Shown: positions 43,825-53,600 of the stretch, piece by piece | How the letters are laid out: each line of letters begins with the position of its first letter | Position numbering within the stretch: position 1 is the first letter of the stretch | NCBI RefSeq assembly: GCF_004402405.1 | Contig: NZ_SOFE01000006.1 | Coordinates: 1 to 64,000 of the forward strand | DNA from: Cryobacterium levicorallinum | Lineage (GTDB): Bacteria > Actinomycetota > Actinomycetes > Actinomycetales > Microbacteriaceae | Direction: 5' to 3' | Length of the DNA: 64,000 nucleotides | Position numbers and translations under genes: made by a program | The notes under the pieces: model-generated | What the model was told of the DNA's origin: nothing | The model's database searches: none | What the model saw: only the letters and a program-made list of their open reading frames with translations

Positions 43825-44730
43825 TCAGGCCCGTTTGTGGAAATTCTGCGGTGACAGCTTGTGCCCTGTTTTGGGGTCAAAACAAGCGATCTTGTCGAGC
43901 GCCGCGAGGTTTCTCAGTCCGGATATGCGAAGGAGCTCCCGCGGTGGGGTGCCTGCAGTGAGATGAGAGAGCAGCCAGGTGGCACGCATCCGGCTCGGAC
44001 GCACGTCAAGTTCAGTTCGGGCGCGGAGCAGGAAATCCGTGATTTGCCCGGAGGCGGCACTTGCCCTGCCGGGGCGGAACAGCCACTCGGTCGGATCCCG
44101 GTTTTCGAGGATGCGGTGAAGGGGTCGCTGCCAGCCGTCCAGAACGGGGACGACACGCGACCGGCCCTCCCTCACGATTACCTGCATGTCATCCATGCGG
44201 GCATCGACATCGCTCGTGCGCACACCGAGAATTTCCCGCGTGGCGAGACCGGTGCCGAGACCGAGCGTCAGGAGAGCGATGGAGTCGAGTTGCCGTCTGG
44301 GGGTGCCTTGTGACATTGCCCAGCTGGCCAGCGCCGCTATCTCCGGATCCGCATACGGCCTCGTCGGTTCCGATCGAGGGAGCGAAAAATGATTCCGAGT
44401 CACCTCCGCCGGGTTGAGCGCTTCGACCATGAGTAGGAGCGTTGACCGGTGTGTGGCCCTGCTCCCCGCGGCGTACCTCGTCATGCCCAGATGGACGAAT
44501 TCCTCGACAGTCACTAGCCGGAAGATGCGCCTGCGTTCAAGAGGAGTACCCCGACTCTGCCAGCACCACAGCACGAACGCCACCGCAGCTGGGTAGAGCG
44601 ACCGCTCCGAGCGGCCAGACGGCGCTGCTGTGTCCGCCACTGAGGCGGCGACGAACTCGCCGATCATCTCCCAGTAGGGAAGGGCGTTGATGGGTCGGTA
44701 ATCGTGCGGTTGGGAGCACCCCGCGTTCAT
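43825..44730 (-). CDS. Tyrosine-recombinase-like protein A, catalytic tyrosine not visible
   Basis: ATG 44730 (MNAGCSQPHDYRPINALPYW) gives 301 residues. Core blocks are LTLGLGTGLATREILGVRTS (box I, TGLATRE), a beta-hairpin REGRSRVVPVLDGW, and box II PSRMRATWLLSHLTAGTPPR then ELLRISGLRNLAALDKIACF. As in its partner, the RMR arginine is present, while the LGH histidine (SGL) and the Tyr (IACF at the expected place) are replaced. Proteins A and B share the same degenerate pattern, so they are related. The ATG overlaps the stop of the small upstream gene (ATGA), making a four-gene coupled operon. Confidence 0.68.
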   Translation of the reverse strand: MNAGCSQPHDYRPINALPYWEMIGEFVAASVADTAAPSGRSERSLYPAAVAFVLWCWQSRGTPLERRRIFRLVTVEEFVHLGMTRYAAGSRATHRSTLLLMVEALNPAEVTRNHFSLPRSEPTRPYADPEIAALASWAMSQGTPRRQLDSIALLTLGLGTGLATREILGVRTSDVDARMDDMQVIVREGRSRVVPVLDGWQRPLHRILENRDPTEWLFRPGRASAASGQITDFLLRARTELDVRPSRMRATWLLSHLTAGTPPRELLRISGLRNLAALDKIACFDPKTGHKLSPQNFHKRA

Positions 44731-45029
44731 GGTCGGATCAGCGGCTTGTGCAGACGTTCTATTCGTACGACCGGTGTGGATTCTCGCGTGGTCAACCACA
44801 CACCAGGCAGGTTGAGGTTGATCAAAAGGATCAACGGGTGACCGACCCGGCAGTCGACTACCTCGACCAAGTCGAGTTCCTCTCCGTCCCTGCGGAGGCG
44901 CAACGTCCCAGCGAACGCGGCACTGGTCTCACGCCGAAGGAGTCGCCGATCAAGGTCCAACCAATACCGACTCGACGATTCAGTCGTCGCCAGATAACAG
45001 CCCGCCTCGTCATCGCGGAGCGAGTCCAT
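44727..45029 (-). CDS. Small unknown protein, paralogue of the next gene upstream
   Basis: A 100-residue protein with GCYLATTESSSRYWLDLDRR near the start, a charged middle (RLRRDGEELDLVEVVDCRVG) and LTTRESTPVVRIERL at the end. The same pattern (TT-x-SS-x-YW-x-DL, later CxVG, then TPIV-x-I) is in the gene at 45132-45422. It looks all-beta. Function unknown. Its stop overlaps the start of recombinase-like protein A by 4 bp, so it is co-translated with the mobile module and may be an accessory factor. Confidence 0.6.
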   Translation of the reverse strand: MDSLRDDEAGCYLATTESSSRYWLDLDRRLLRRETSAAFAGTLRLRRDGEELDLVEVVDCRVGHPLILLINLNLPGVWLTTRESTPVVRIERLHKPLIRP

Positions 45030-45131
45030 GGCTTACTCCCTTCTCGGTGCTTCCTTTGCACTTACGTGCTTGCGCGATGCTGGGCGCCACCGCATCCCGA
45101 CGCCTAAGTGTTCGTCGGCCGGTCATCGGTC

Positions 45132-45422
45132 TCAGTCTTCATCGGGGATCGGACGGATGCTGACGATCGGCGTCGTTCGCTGCCAGTAGTTCTCGAATAG
45201 TTCAGAGTCGCGGCCTTCGGTCTTCATCAGCCAATAGCCGCTTTGACCGACTGCGCACCTTTTGATTTCGAGGATCGACCGCGTTCGATCGTGCATCGAC
45301 CGATGGGCACCGGGGCCAGGCAAGCGCCTGACAGTCATCGCTTCCAGGTCAAACCAATACTGCGAACTCGCCGTCGTGACAATCCAGCGTCCGCCTTCCG
45401 ACCCATCCAAAGTGTTCGTCAC
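45132..45422 (-). CDS. Small unknown protein, paralogue of the downstream gene
   Basis: GTG 45422 (VTNTLDGSEGGRW) gives 96 residues: GRWIVTTASSQYWFDLEAMT then VRRLPGPG, later CAVGQSGYWLMKTEG and TTPIVSIRPIPDED. The TTASSQYWFDLE and TTPIVSI blocks match its neighbour. Such short beta-rich proteins are seen repeatedly in actinobacterial accessory DNA. Function unknown. It lies 100 bp upstream of the paralogue, same strand. Confidence 0.6.
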   Translation of the reverse strand: MTNTLDGSEGGRWIVTTASSQYWFDLEAMTVRRLPGPGAHRSMHDRTRSILEIKRCAVGQSGYWLMKTEGRDSELFENYWQRTTPIVSIRPIPDED

Positions 45423-45610
45423 GGTGCGTCTCGCTTCCCGAAGCGTCGAAATCCGCCGGTCTGACTAACCCGCCGCTCACGCAGAACGCTACGCACATCA
45501 GGGTCTTCAAACCTCCGACTCCACGACAAACCTCACCGAGCACCGACGGCGGAAAGTGCCGCGCATAGACCGTCCGAGGCCGCATCCCTTGCGGCCCGGA
45601 AGGGCAGGAC

Positions 45611-46219
45611 ATGCACGAGGACACCATCCCGGAGCGGTTGCACGCCAAGGCGCGCAGACTCGCGGAGCACGAACATGAGCTGGACGAACTCTCCCAGCTC
45701 TACGCGCAGTCAGACGAGGAGGTGGCGAAGGGTGGTGACCCTTCGACTGGTGCGCGCACCAAGCGGGCGGCAAATTGGGCGACGGCTCTGCGCCGGTATG
45801 AGAACTTCTGGACGGAGCGTGGACACAGCCCCCGGGAACACACTCGCAACCGCGCCACCCTCCCCGATGAAGAACGGCGCATGGGGGAATGGGCGCGGTA
45901 CCAGCGCCGCTTCGAAGAGAATCTCTGTCGATACCAGATCATCCGACTCGACGTTTCGCCGGCATTTAAATGGGACCCCCACGATCATGTCTGGCAGGAG
46001 AATCTAAACGCGTGCATCCACCATTTTCGATCCACAGGACGATTGCCGTACCTCAATGGATCCGACCTGCTCGAATTCGCTCTTGCACGATGGCTCGGCC
46101 GCCAACTCCGGCAGCTGCAGATGGGCGCCCTTGAACAGTGCCGGGACGTGCGCCTCACCGCGCTTCTGGACATGCGCGGTGACGAACGAGCCGATGCCAT
46201 AACCGACCGCTTCTCATGA
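45611..46219 (+). CDS. Stand-alone helicase-associated (HA) domain protein
   Basis: A 202-residue protein. After a charged N-terminal helix (1-55) there are HA-like units: NWATALRRYENFWTERGHSP to RRMGEWARYQRRFEENLCRY, and a second, more diverged one, HVWQENLNACIHHFRSTGRL to ARWLGRQLRQLQMGALEQC. The W...Y...G.P...G-W-x-x-x-Q-R spacing is that of the HA repeats found at the end of actinobacterial helicases. No helicase is fused. It may bind nucleic acid as a separate module or be a leftover of a larger gene. It reads away from the mobile module. Confidence 0.6.
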   Translation: MHEDTIPERLHAKARRLAEHEHELDELSQLYAQSDEEVAKGGDPSTGARTKRAANWATALRRYENFWTERGHSPREHTRNRATLPDEERRMGEWARYQRRFEENLCRYQIIRLDVSPAFKWDPHDHVWQENLNACIHHFRSTGRLPYLNGSDLLEFALARWLGRQLRQLQMGALEQCRDVRLTALLDMRGDERADAITDRFS

Positions 46220-46377
46220 CCCGGAGAGAAAACCGACTCATCGACAAACCCACCGCGAAGTGCCGTCCAAGTCCTTAAACTGGGGCCGCAGAAGAGGCCG
46301 CAGTCGCCCAATCACACATGCTGGGACAAGCCAATATCTGTTGGGCGGACCCTCGCTCGCGAAGCAAAGGAGACCAT

Positions 46378-46737
46378 ATGAATGCGAGCGAACCGCTCTC
46401 CACAGATGAGCTTTGGATGCTTAAACAGTCCGGAATCGATGTCACGGATCCTGGCCTGGACGGACTTTACGAACAAGTCGTGGCTCGCTCAAACATTGCA
46501 TTCGCAGCCCACAAACAGATGCCGCTCGACGATATTGCCGTTCTGCTCGGCGTGCCCACACAGGAACTCATCGATCTGCTCGGTGAGCAAAGCGCATGGG
46601 ACGCCTCGTGGATAATGTCGACACCCCAACGGCAGTTTGCGACGGACGGGTCGGACCGCACGCCCATGGAATATCTGGAAGATGGCGGAGACCGGCAGGA
46701 CGTCCTCGACTTGTTAGCTGATTCCTGCGGTTGGTGA
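46378..46737 (+). CDS. Small hypothetical protein with HTH-like segment
   Basis: ATG 46378 with AAAGGAGA 6 bp upstream, a strong ribosome-binding site. The 119-residue product is acidic. Residues 50-70 (MPLDDIAVLLGVPTQELIDL) look like a helix-turn-helix, and the C-terminal half (GDRQDVLDLLADSCGW) is helical. Antitoxin-like regulators have this size and layout, but no toxin is adjacent in frame. Family not recognised. Confidence 0.6.
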   Translation: MNASEPLSTDELWMLKQSGIDVTDPGLDGLYEQVVARSNIAFAAHKQMPLDDIAVLLGVPTQELIDLLGEQSAWDASWIMSTPQRQFATDGSDRTPMEYLEDGGDRQDVLDLLADSCGW

Positions 46738-46872
46738 CCGCACAAGGGGTAGCGAGTTAGGCTGCATCACTCCCCCATGCGCTACCTGATGCCATCGACG
46801 GAAACACCGACCCAGCAACAGAAGTTCCTATCGATCTGTCAATCACCTTCCGCGAGACGTAGATTCGGACGC

Positions 46873-47814
46873 ATGGCGTCGATCATCAATTCCGGCAGCG
46901 CGAGGGCATGGGACTCGAGGGCACCGCAGAACTCTCCGTTGTCTTCGGCGCGGCGCATTGGCCTCCTCGGCGATACCCACGGCGACCTGGAACACGTACT
47001 TATCGTCTCCCGCACCCTGCACGCGCGCGGCATCCGCACCCTCGTGGTGTTGGGAGATTTCGGTTTCATCTGGCCCGGCTACAACTGGGACAACGGCCTC
47101 GACAAACTCAGCCGACGCCTCGCCGTCAAAACACAGACACTCTACTTCGTCGACGGCAACCACGAAGACTTCACCCGTCTCTACCAATTTCCGCTCGCCA
47201 AGGACGGATTGCGCTGGCTGCGGCCGAACATCGCCCACATTCCCCGCGGCTGGCGAACCACCCTCGCTTCCGGCAAGACACTGGCAGCCCTGGGCGGCGC
47301 CAACTCTGTCGACGTAGCGCACCGGAGCGAAGGTTCCTCATGGTGGCCGGACGAATCCGTCACCGAGGCCGACCTGGCCTCGGTCGGACACCAACACGCC
47401 GACGTCCTCATCGGACATGACGCCCCATTGAACGTGCCATCCCTGGATACCTGGCTCGCAGAAACCAACCGTTGGTGGCCAGAAGCCGGAATCCAATATT
47501 CGGCGTCGGGCCGGGCCATGTTCCATCGAGGATTTCTGCAAGTACGACCCGAGCTCTACGTCGGCGGCCACTACCACCGCCATTTCGACGACACCATCGA
47601 CTACGACGGTGACATCCCGTTCACCTCACGGGTCGTTCTCCTCGACAAGAACGGTTCGGAACATGCCATCAGCCAAGCCATACTCGACACCGAAACCCTT
47701 CACCTCGAGTATTTCGACCGCAATGACCAGACCGTCAGCGGAGAGAACAAAATTCGCAACGGCCCTCAGTTGGACGGCACAGCGGATGATGCGGCTTTTC
47801 TTGGTGAGACATGA
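46873..47814 (+). CDS. Calcineurin-like metallophosphoesterase
   Basis: The chosen start is ATG 46873 (MASIINSGSARAW); an in-frame ATG at 46777 would add 32 poorly coding-like residues. All five metal motifs of the family are present: GLLGDTHGDLEH (D-x-H), VLGDFGFIWPG (GD), VDGNHEDFTRL (GNHE/D), LIGHDAP and GGHYHRHFD (GH-x-H). The 313-residue protein is soluble. The DNA, RNA or nucleotide substrate is unknown. It lies 135 bp after the small HTH-like gene on the same strand, so the two may be co-transcribed. Confidence 0.85.
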   Translation: MASIINSGSARAWDSRAPQNSPLSSARRIGLLGDTHGDLEHVLIVSRTLHARGIRTLVVLGDFGFIWPGYNWDNGLDKLSRRLAVKTQTLYFVDGNHEDFTRLYQFPLAKDGLRWLRPNIAHIPRGWRTTLASGKTLAALGGANSVDVAHRSEGSSWWPDESVTEADLASVGHQHADVLIGHDAPLNVPSLDTWLAETNRWWPEAGIQYSASGRAMFHRGFLQVRPELYVGGHYHRHFDDTIDYDGDIPFTSRVVLLDKNGSEHAISQAILDTETLHLEYFDRNDQTVSGENKIRNGPQLDGTADDAAFLGET

Positions 47815-48060
47815 TCCTGGCTGTGTTTGGCGAGACGTTGACTCGGCTGGCGGGCTCTACACGGCCGCCGAAGTTCTCGAGGATATGACCGTGCGCGCTG
47901 GAAACCACACGTTACTTCCTCGCCTGCGGCTAGGCGTCCGTCTTCTCACAGTCAAGCGCGGATCCGCACAATGTGGCAGTTCGGCGGAACCATCAGACCG
48001 CAGCGCCTGCCGCCCGTGCCAAAGCCTACGAATGTCCGCCGACCTCGGTAGGTTGTGGCC

Positions 48061-48438
48061 ATGACCGACCCATTCGAGGTGCCATCCACCACCATTACGC
48101 GCGGAGACCTTGCCTTTCCTGCCCGCGGTGCAAACCCAGATCTACTGCCCGCGTTCGCCGTGATCCCAAAGGAATACCGGAGCCCCGAGTCCTCTGGCGA
48201 TCTGGAGGCCTTGAAATGGGCGAACTTTCAAGGCAGGTGGTTCTCCGAAGGCCTGCCGGCCACCCTACAGCTCTACCCCCGACCTGGAATCAACGCGCAG
48301 CAGGCCTTCGACCATCTAACGGTCCTGCAGGGCTGCTACGGATCCAAGCACGAACACAAGGCAGCGGCCGTCGCTTGGCTGGCCTCCCGCTGGTTCACCG
48401 GTTATGACTTCAAAGGCGTAGCCACCACACGCGAATAG
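48061..48438 (+). CDS. Hypothetical protein (125 aa)
   Basis: ATG 48061 (MTDPFEVPSTTITRGDLAFP). No family recognised. The product is mixed alpha/beta with LEALKWANFQGRWFSEGLPA and a Trp-rich end AVAWLASRWFTGYDFKG. Codon use is like the surrounding genes. It converges on the defence operon, 31 bp from the UvrD-like gene's stop. The 246 bp before it (47815-48060) show no supportable gene. Confidence 0.6.
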   Translation: MTDPFEVPSTTITRGDLAFPARGANPDLLPAFAVIPKEYRSPESSGDLEALKWANFQGRWFSEGLPATLQLYPRPGINAQQAFDHLTVLQGCYGSKHEHKAAAVAWLASRWFTGYDFKGVATTRE

Positions 48439-48469
48439 CGCTGAAGTGTCCGCCCGTTCCAGCGCGCCC

Positions 48470-50698
48470 TCACCGTGGCGGTGTCGTCCCCAGCAGCGCC
48501 GACGGCTCACCACTCCACGACACGACCAGCTCGTCGCGTGCCCGCGTTGCAGCAACGTAGAGCAGCGACCGCTCGCGAAGTAGAGCATCCGGGCGTTCCG
48601 CCTCGGCGAGTTGCTTCAGTAGGTGGATGTTGGGCAGCGTTTTATCGCCGAGGCCGAAGAGTAAGACACGAGCGAACTCCATACCTTTGGCTCGGTGCAT
48701 GGTGAGGGCCTGCGGGTATCCGGTTGTGGCCTTGCCGGAATCAAGGGCCCGCACTGTGACACCGCGTTCAGCGAGGCCAGAGACGACACGATCTCGCTGA
48801 CCACGATCGCGAACGAGTATCCCGATGGACTCGGGTTCACCGCCGGTCTCGAGCCATCCCGCCACGATTGTGGCAGCGCCATCGAGCTCTTCGGCGAGAC
48901 TCGTGTACGGTCGCAACGTTGGCTCCGGGCCGCTCCTCGCGGAGCGATAGTCCGATGCTTTCTCCTGCCCTTCCTCGAGGTCCACGAAGTGAATTCCGCT
49001 GAGCAAACTGATCGCATAGGCCAGGTTCTGCGCTGTCGTTCGATAGTTCAGCGTGAGACGTTGGGAGCGCCCGACAATCTTGATCCCGAACTTGCTCAGG
49101 GCAACGCGCTGGCCGTAAATGCGCTGGTGCGAATCCTCGGCGATGAAGAGGTCATTTGCGCCTTCACCGACGAGAGCACGTAGTAGCAGCCAGTGGGCTG
49201 CGGTCAGGTCTTGGCCCTCGTCGATAAGCACGTGGTCTGCCTGAAACTGTCCCGTGGCCGCGGATGCCGCGCGCAGGTGATCCGCGGCGATTACGTTGGC
49301 CTCGTGGTAGTCGATGGAGGCGTTCATCCGGGCAATGCGCCGGTACGCCTCGATCACTGCCCAGACGTGGCCGCGCTTGCCGCGGTCCAGGGCGACGCCA
49401 CGTCCGGCCCGACGCACTGAGAAGTAGCCGTCCTTGTCGGTGATGCCGTTGGCCAAAACAATGGCCACGTACTCGCCCTCGAAGAACGCTTTGTTCTTCA
49501 GGTCCTGGGGTAGCTCACGTCCCGCTACGTCGATGGCTTCTGTCCAGAGTTCACCACTGCTCCGGCTGCCAATGTCCGTGGTGCGAACGCCGAGAATCCG
49601 CTCGACAGAGTCAGCGATGGTCGCTCCGGCGTCCTTCAAGACTGCGCTGGCCACGGCATCCACTGTCGAGATCCAAACGCCGGAGGTACCGAGTGTGGGT
49701 GCGAGCGGGGTCGCCGGGTCGAGCCGAAGAATGTCCGTTCGGAGTGCATCGGCCAGGTTCGTCGTGAACGTCGTGATAATCGTGCGTGACTCAGGCTCGC
49801 TCGTAGTGAGGTGGTGCGCGCGGTGGAGCACAACGACGGTCTTGCCAGTTCCGGCACCGCCGGAAAGTCGAAAAGCGCCATTGAAATGCTTTGTGGCATA
49901 CTTGCGTTGTTCTGGGTGCAGGAAGGTGCGCCAGGCGCCGAAGTCGCCGCCCTCGATGACTTGGCGCAGCTCGTCGTTGTCCTCGATGAAGGCGAATTCC
50001 ATTTGTGCGGCGGGGTGCTTGAGCGCACGGAGCAGTTCGTCGTCGGCGGTAGCGGCCGTATCAGGCGTGTATTCACCCAAGCCGAGCTTCGCTTTGACCT
50101 CATGGATGGGGGTACCCACGGCTAGGTCGAGAAGGGCCAGCCCTTGCCATTTCACGGCCGCGTCAATGAGGGCGTTCAGCTCGGTGTCGTTGGCCGCCAC
50201 GGCATCGGTCGCGAGGCTCAGTTCGATGCCGAGCGATTCAACGAGTTCTTGAACATTGTGGCCTTCGAGCGGACCGGGCTGAATAACGGGCGCAACTGGC
50301 CCAGAGGGTTCGGCGATGAACGGTGGTGCAAGATGACGCGGAGCCTTACCTGCATCGCTGCCAGTTGGAGTGCTGGCAATGACGAGCTCAGCGACGCCGT
50401 TGACCGGGTTGATCGTCAGAATCCGGGTTCGCGCCACTTCGATGGCTTCGTCGTGCAGCCAGGTACCGATGTAAACGTAGTGTGCGTCGTCGCCGCCCTT
50501 CACTTTGAAAATCACTGCACGGTTGGCCAGGTCGACGCGACCGGTTCGCGCCCGCGCATCAGCGGCGTTGTGCATCTTTTCGATGTGCAGCCCGGCGGTG
50601 GTGTCATCCTTGCCGAGCTTTTCGAGAAACGCGTACGCCTTCGTCCTCAGCGCAGGTTCCATCTTCTTGGTGTCGGGTTTGAGGATGATGGTGGGCAT
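48470..50698 (-). CDS. UvrD/Rep-like SF1 helicase with RelE/ParE-like N-terminal domain
   Basis: A 742-residue protein. Residues 1-110 resemble a RelE/ParE-type fold: RTKAYAFLEKLGKDDTTAGL, HIEKMHNAADARARTGRVDL, NRAVIFKVKGGDDAHYVYIG then TWLHDEAIEVA. The SF1 motor follows: Walker A FRLSGGAGTGKTVVVLHRAH (about 277-296), motif II HVLIDEGQDLTAAHW (about 490-504), LTLNYRTTAQNL, TMHRAKGMEFARVLLFGL and the end motif LLYVAATRARDELVVSWSG. It would move 3' to 5' on single-stranded DNA. Its start overlaps the 2,149-aa helicase stop (TAATG), so it is the last gene of the defence operon. In DISARM this position is held by the PLD protein DrmC, which is absent here. Confidence 0.82.
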   Translation of the reverse strand: MPTIILKPDTKKMEPALRTKAYAFLEKLGKDDTTAGLHIEKMHNAADARARTGRVDLANRAVIFKVKGGDDAHYVYIGTWLHDEAIEVARTRILTINPVNGVAELVIASTPTGSDAGKAPRHLAPPFIAEPSGPVAPVIQPGPLEGHNVQELVESLGIELSLATDAVAANDTELNALIDAAVKWQGLALLDLAVGTPIHEVKAKLGLGEYTPDTAATADDELLRALKHPAAQMEFAFIEDNDELRQVIEGGDFGAWRTFLHPEQRKYATKHFNGAFRLSGGAGTGKTVVVLHRAHHLTTSEPESRTIITTFTTNLADALRTDILRLDPATPLAPTLGTSGVWISTVDAVASAVLKDAGATIADSVERILGVRTTDIGSRSSGELWTEAIDVAGRELPQDLKNKAFFEGEYVAIVLANGITDKDGYFSVRRAGRGVALDRGKRGHVWAVIEAYRRIARMNASIDYHEANVIAADHLRAASAATGQFQADHVLIDEGQDLTAAHWLLLRALVGEGANDLFIAEDSHQRIYGQRVALSKFGIKIVGRSQRLTLNYRTTAQNLAYAISLLSGIHFVDLEEGQEKASDYRSARSGPEPTLRPYTSLAEELDGAATIVAGWLETGGEPESIGILVRDRGQRDRVVSGLAERGVTVRALDSGKATTGYPQALTMHRAKGMEFARVLLFGLGDKTLPNIHLLKQLAEAERPDALLRERSLLYVAATRARDELVVSWSGEPSALLGTTPPR

Positions 50699-53600
50699 TA
50701 CTTTGCTCCTACCTGCGCGAGCGCATGTTGAACTGCATCAATCGACGCTTCAATAACCAGCCATCCAGACAAGGTCAAGTCAGCGCGGTCTTCGTCACTA
50801 AGGTTCACATCGGCGGCGATGCGTTGATCAATCCAAGCCACGGGAACGGGTATCCCGTCCCCGGTCTCGAACCCGACCTGTGGCACGGGGATCCCCGGCG
50901 TGGCAGCCAGCGATCGGACGAATTCTTGCTCGAGGGGTGAATACGCCAGTGTGATCGCGGCGGTCCACTCGGAGGTGAAGTCTGTGGCGCCTAGGCGCGG
51001 CGAAGTCGCGGCTGGGACGGCCTTTGCGCCAACGTCCACCTGGGTCAGCGCACGGATGGTCGTCGGTGCGGTTCGCAGACCGGTCAGGTTCGCCAGACGC
51101 AGCCAGGCGCGCCAGCCGCCGTTGTCTTCCTTGGCCAGCGCACTTCCCCGGTTGTCGAGGATGATCCCCATCTCGACGCCGGAATTCATTCCCAGGCTGG
51201 GGTCCATGATCCGGCAGACCACAGAGAGGAATCCGTCCCGGTGCAGCCACGCTGGGTTCCCGGAGGTCGCGGCCGCTTCTTGAGCCGGGGTCGTCAGGTC
51301 GATGGCTGCCCGCTGGGCCGCGGACGTGTGCTCGTCAAATACGACGCTTGTCGAGCTGGAGGCGAGCAACCAGGGCAACGCGTCCGCGAGTCGAGCCCAT
51401 TCGTCGGGTTGCGGATTGTGCACCCATTCGATCAGCTGCGAAACCGGGTCGAGACTGATCAGGTTGAGAACGGCAGGCCGCAGTGAAAACTTTGTCATCA
51501 CGCGGGCCGAGGTACCTGCGTCGATCCAGGAGGGCACCATGCTGGCGCCAGCGGTCGGTTCGAGATCTTCCCACGTAATAGCCATCACGTGGTATCCGGC
51601 ATCACGGAGTCCTTCGCGCTTTGTGGCATCGTCGGCAAGCCGGTTGTGGTTGGCGCTGGCATGAAAAGTCCAACCATCGGTAAATATGGCGATCCGCGGC
51701 ACGTTGACGTCCTGGGTCGTGAGCACGAAGTCAGGTTTACAGTTTGCGAGCTGCTCCTGAGGAACCAGCGTCCACGTTTGGTGAGTGGTAGGCATCGTAA
51801 ATCGCACCCGGTTGCCGGTCGGGCCCGGAATCTCCTTCACGGTGGCGCCGGCTGCGGTCAAGCGCTCGATGAACTTCACTCGGAACAGTTGCTCGAGCAG
51901 CGATTCGTCGCTAGGAACGCTCGTATCCACCTTGGAGACCGCCCAATCGTCGAATAGCGGGACCACGTCAATGGGCGCCTCTGCCGTCGTACCGCTCGAC
52001 AAGAGCTGAAAGAGATAGCGTTCCGCGGTCGCTCGTGAGACAGAATCGATCTGCCAGGGCGTGGCAAATGGCAGCAAGCACTTGTGACAGGCCAGGCGCG
52101 GTTCATCGCGACAGGGGCAGGTCCGAACTTTCTGCCAGGCGCTATGGATGATCTCCCAGACACGCTGAGGGTCTGCGAACTCGGCGAGGTAGCCGGTGCC
52201 GCCGGGTACCACGTCGTGAATCAGTAGAGCATCATGATTGACACCATCAGAATCGGTGGTGGGATCGACGACTTGTGCAATCTGAATGTGGTCCGGCGCG
52301 CCGCCTAACTGTTCTCGCAGTCCGAGTAGAAGTGCAGCGGTCAGGCTGGGGCCGGCGAACTTATCGCCGAGGGTCATCGCGGCCGGCAGCCGGATGAGAG
52401 CACCCTGGGTCGTCAGGGTATGCGACAGCGCGATTTCGCGCGGATTCTCTTTGTCTGACTTGCGATATCGGCACCATGCACGGTGTTCTTCGGGTCGGTT
52501 CGACTTCGCCGCGGTGTCAAGTTTGCCGCAATGCCCACAGACACGAAATAGCGGTGCTGTACGCTCTTCGCCTGCCACCATCCGGGTCGCGCCGAAGCCT
52601 CCGGAGCGGCCCATATTGAGCCATTTAATGTCGACTTTGTGCAGATACTTCACGCCGAAGTCGTAGCCGTCCAGGAACCATTGGTCGGTGACGAAGGCGG
52701 GGTTGACGTCGGCGGCCACGACGATGTTGAAATTCTCCCGCTTGCGTTCCTCGCGACTGTCGTTGATTGAGGACTCGTCGCGGCGCACCTCAGCCGACAC
52801 GCGCTTGATTTCGACGACATCGATGTGCTGCGTCATGTCAGCGATTGATTTGCTGTTGCAGCGTGGGCAGACCTCCACGGCCACGATTTCACCCGTGGTT
52901 TGCGTGTCCTGGCCAAAGCCGCACTCGGGGCAGAATACCCATGGGCGTACCTCTGCGGCGTTCGCTCCCAGATCAACAGCGTCGATCAGCACTTCGAGGC
53001 CCTGCGCGTAGAACGTGGCACCCGGTGCGAGCTCGCTCAGAGCGACGGATGCGCCGCGCTTGTACGCAATGGCATCGCTCTCGTACCCGCCGGTATCTGG
53101 GTCGAACCAGCTCAGAGACACGTCGAGGCTGACCGAGTCGTCGAGGAGCGTGTAGTTCGGGAGGATGCCGTACTCCTCGAGAACACTGATCCAGTGCACT
53201 CCGCGCAGATCGAACAGCTGGCCTCCGGTGAGTTTGAGCGTTGCCCGTGCTGAGCGTTCCGCCCTCTTCTCATCGTCGGTCGCGGCCGGTGATTCAGCCT
53301 TGAGCTTCAGCTCAGGCAGGACCGCCTGAATGGCCGTTCGGCGGAATTCCAGCTCTTCCACTGTCTTCGCCCAACGGTGCGAGGCGTCGAACAGATGGGC
53401 AGCGAGCCCGCTGGTCCCGTGGTCGTCGCCAGGAATGACCCAACTGGTGAGAGCAGAAACGGCCGTCATCGCGAGACCGTCAAACGTGCCCAAGAACCGG
53501 TCGAGGTGACCCTGTGCATCCGCTTCAGAGAATGCGATGAGGTCACCGAGGAACGTGTCTCGCGCCGCACTGCCAATGGCGGCCTGGGCCTTTCGTGGGT

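Noticed and set aside
47815..48060. Open frame between the metallophosphoesterase and the next gene
   Set aside because: It only continues a frame from inside the upstream gene, and nothing in it resembles a domain.
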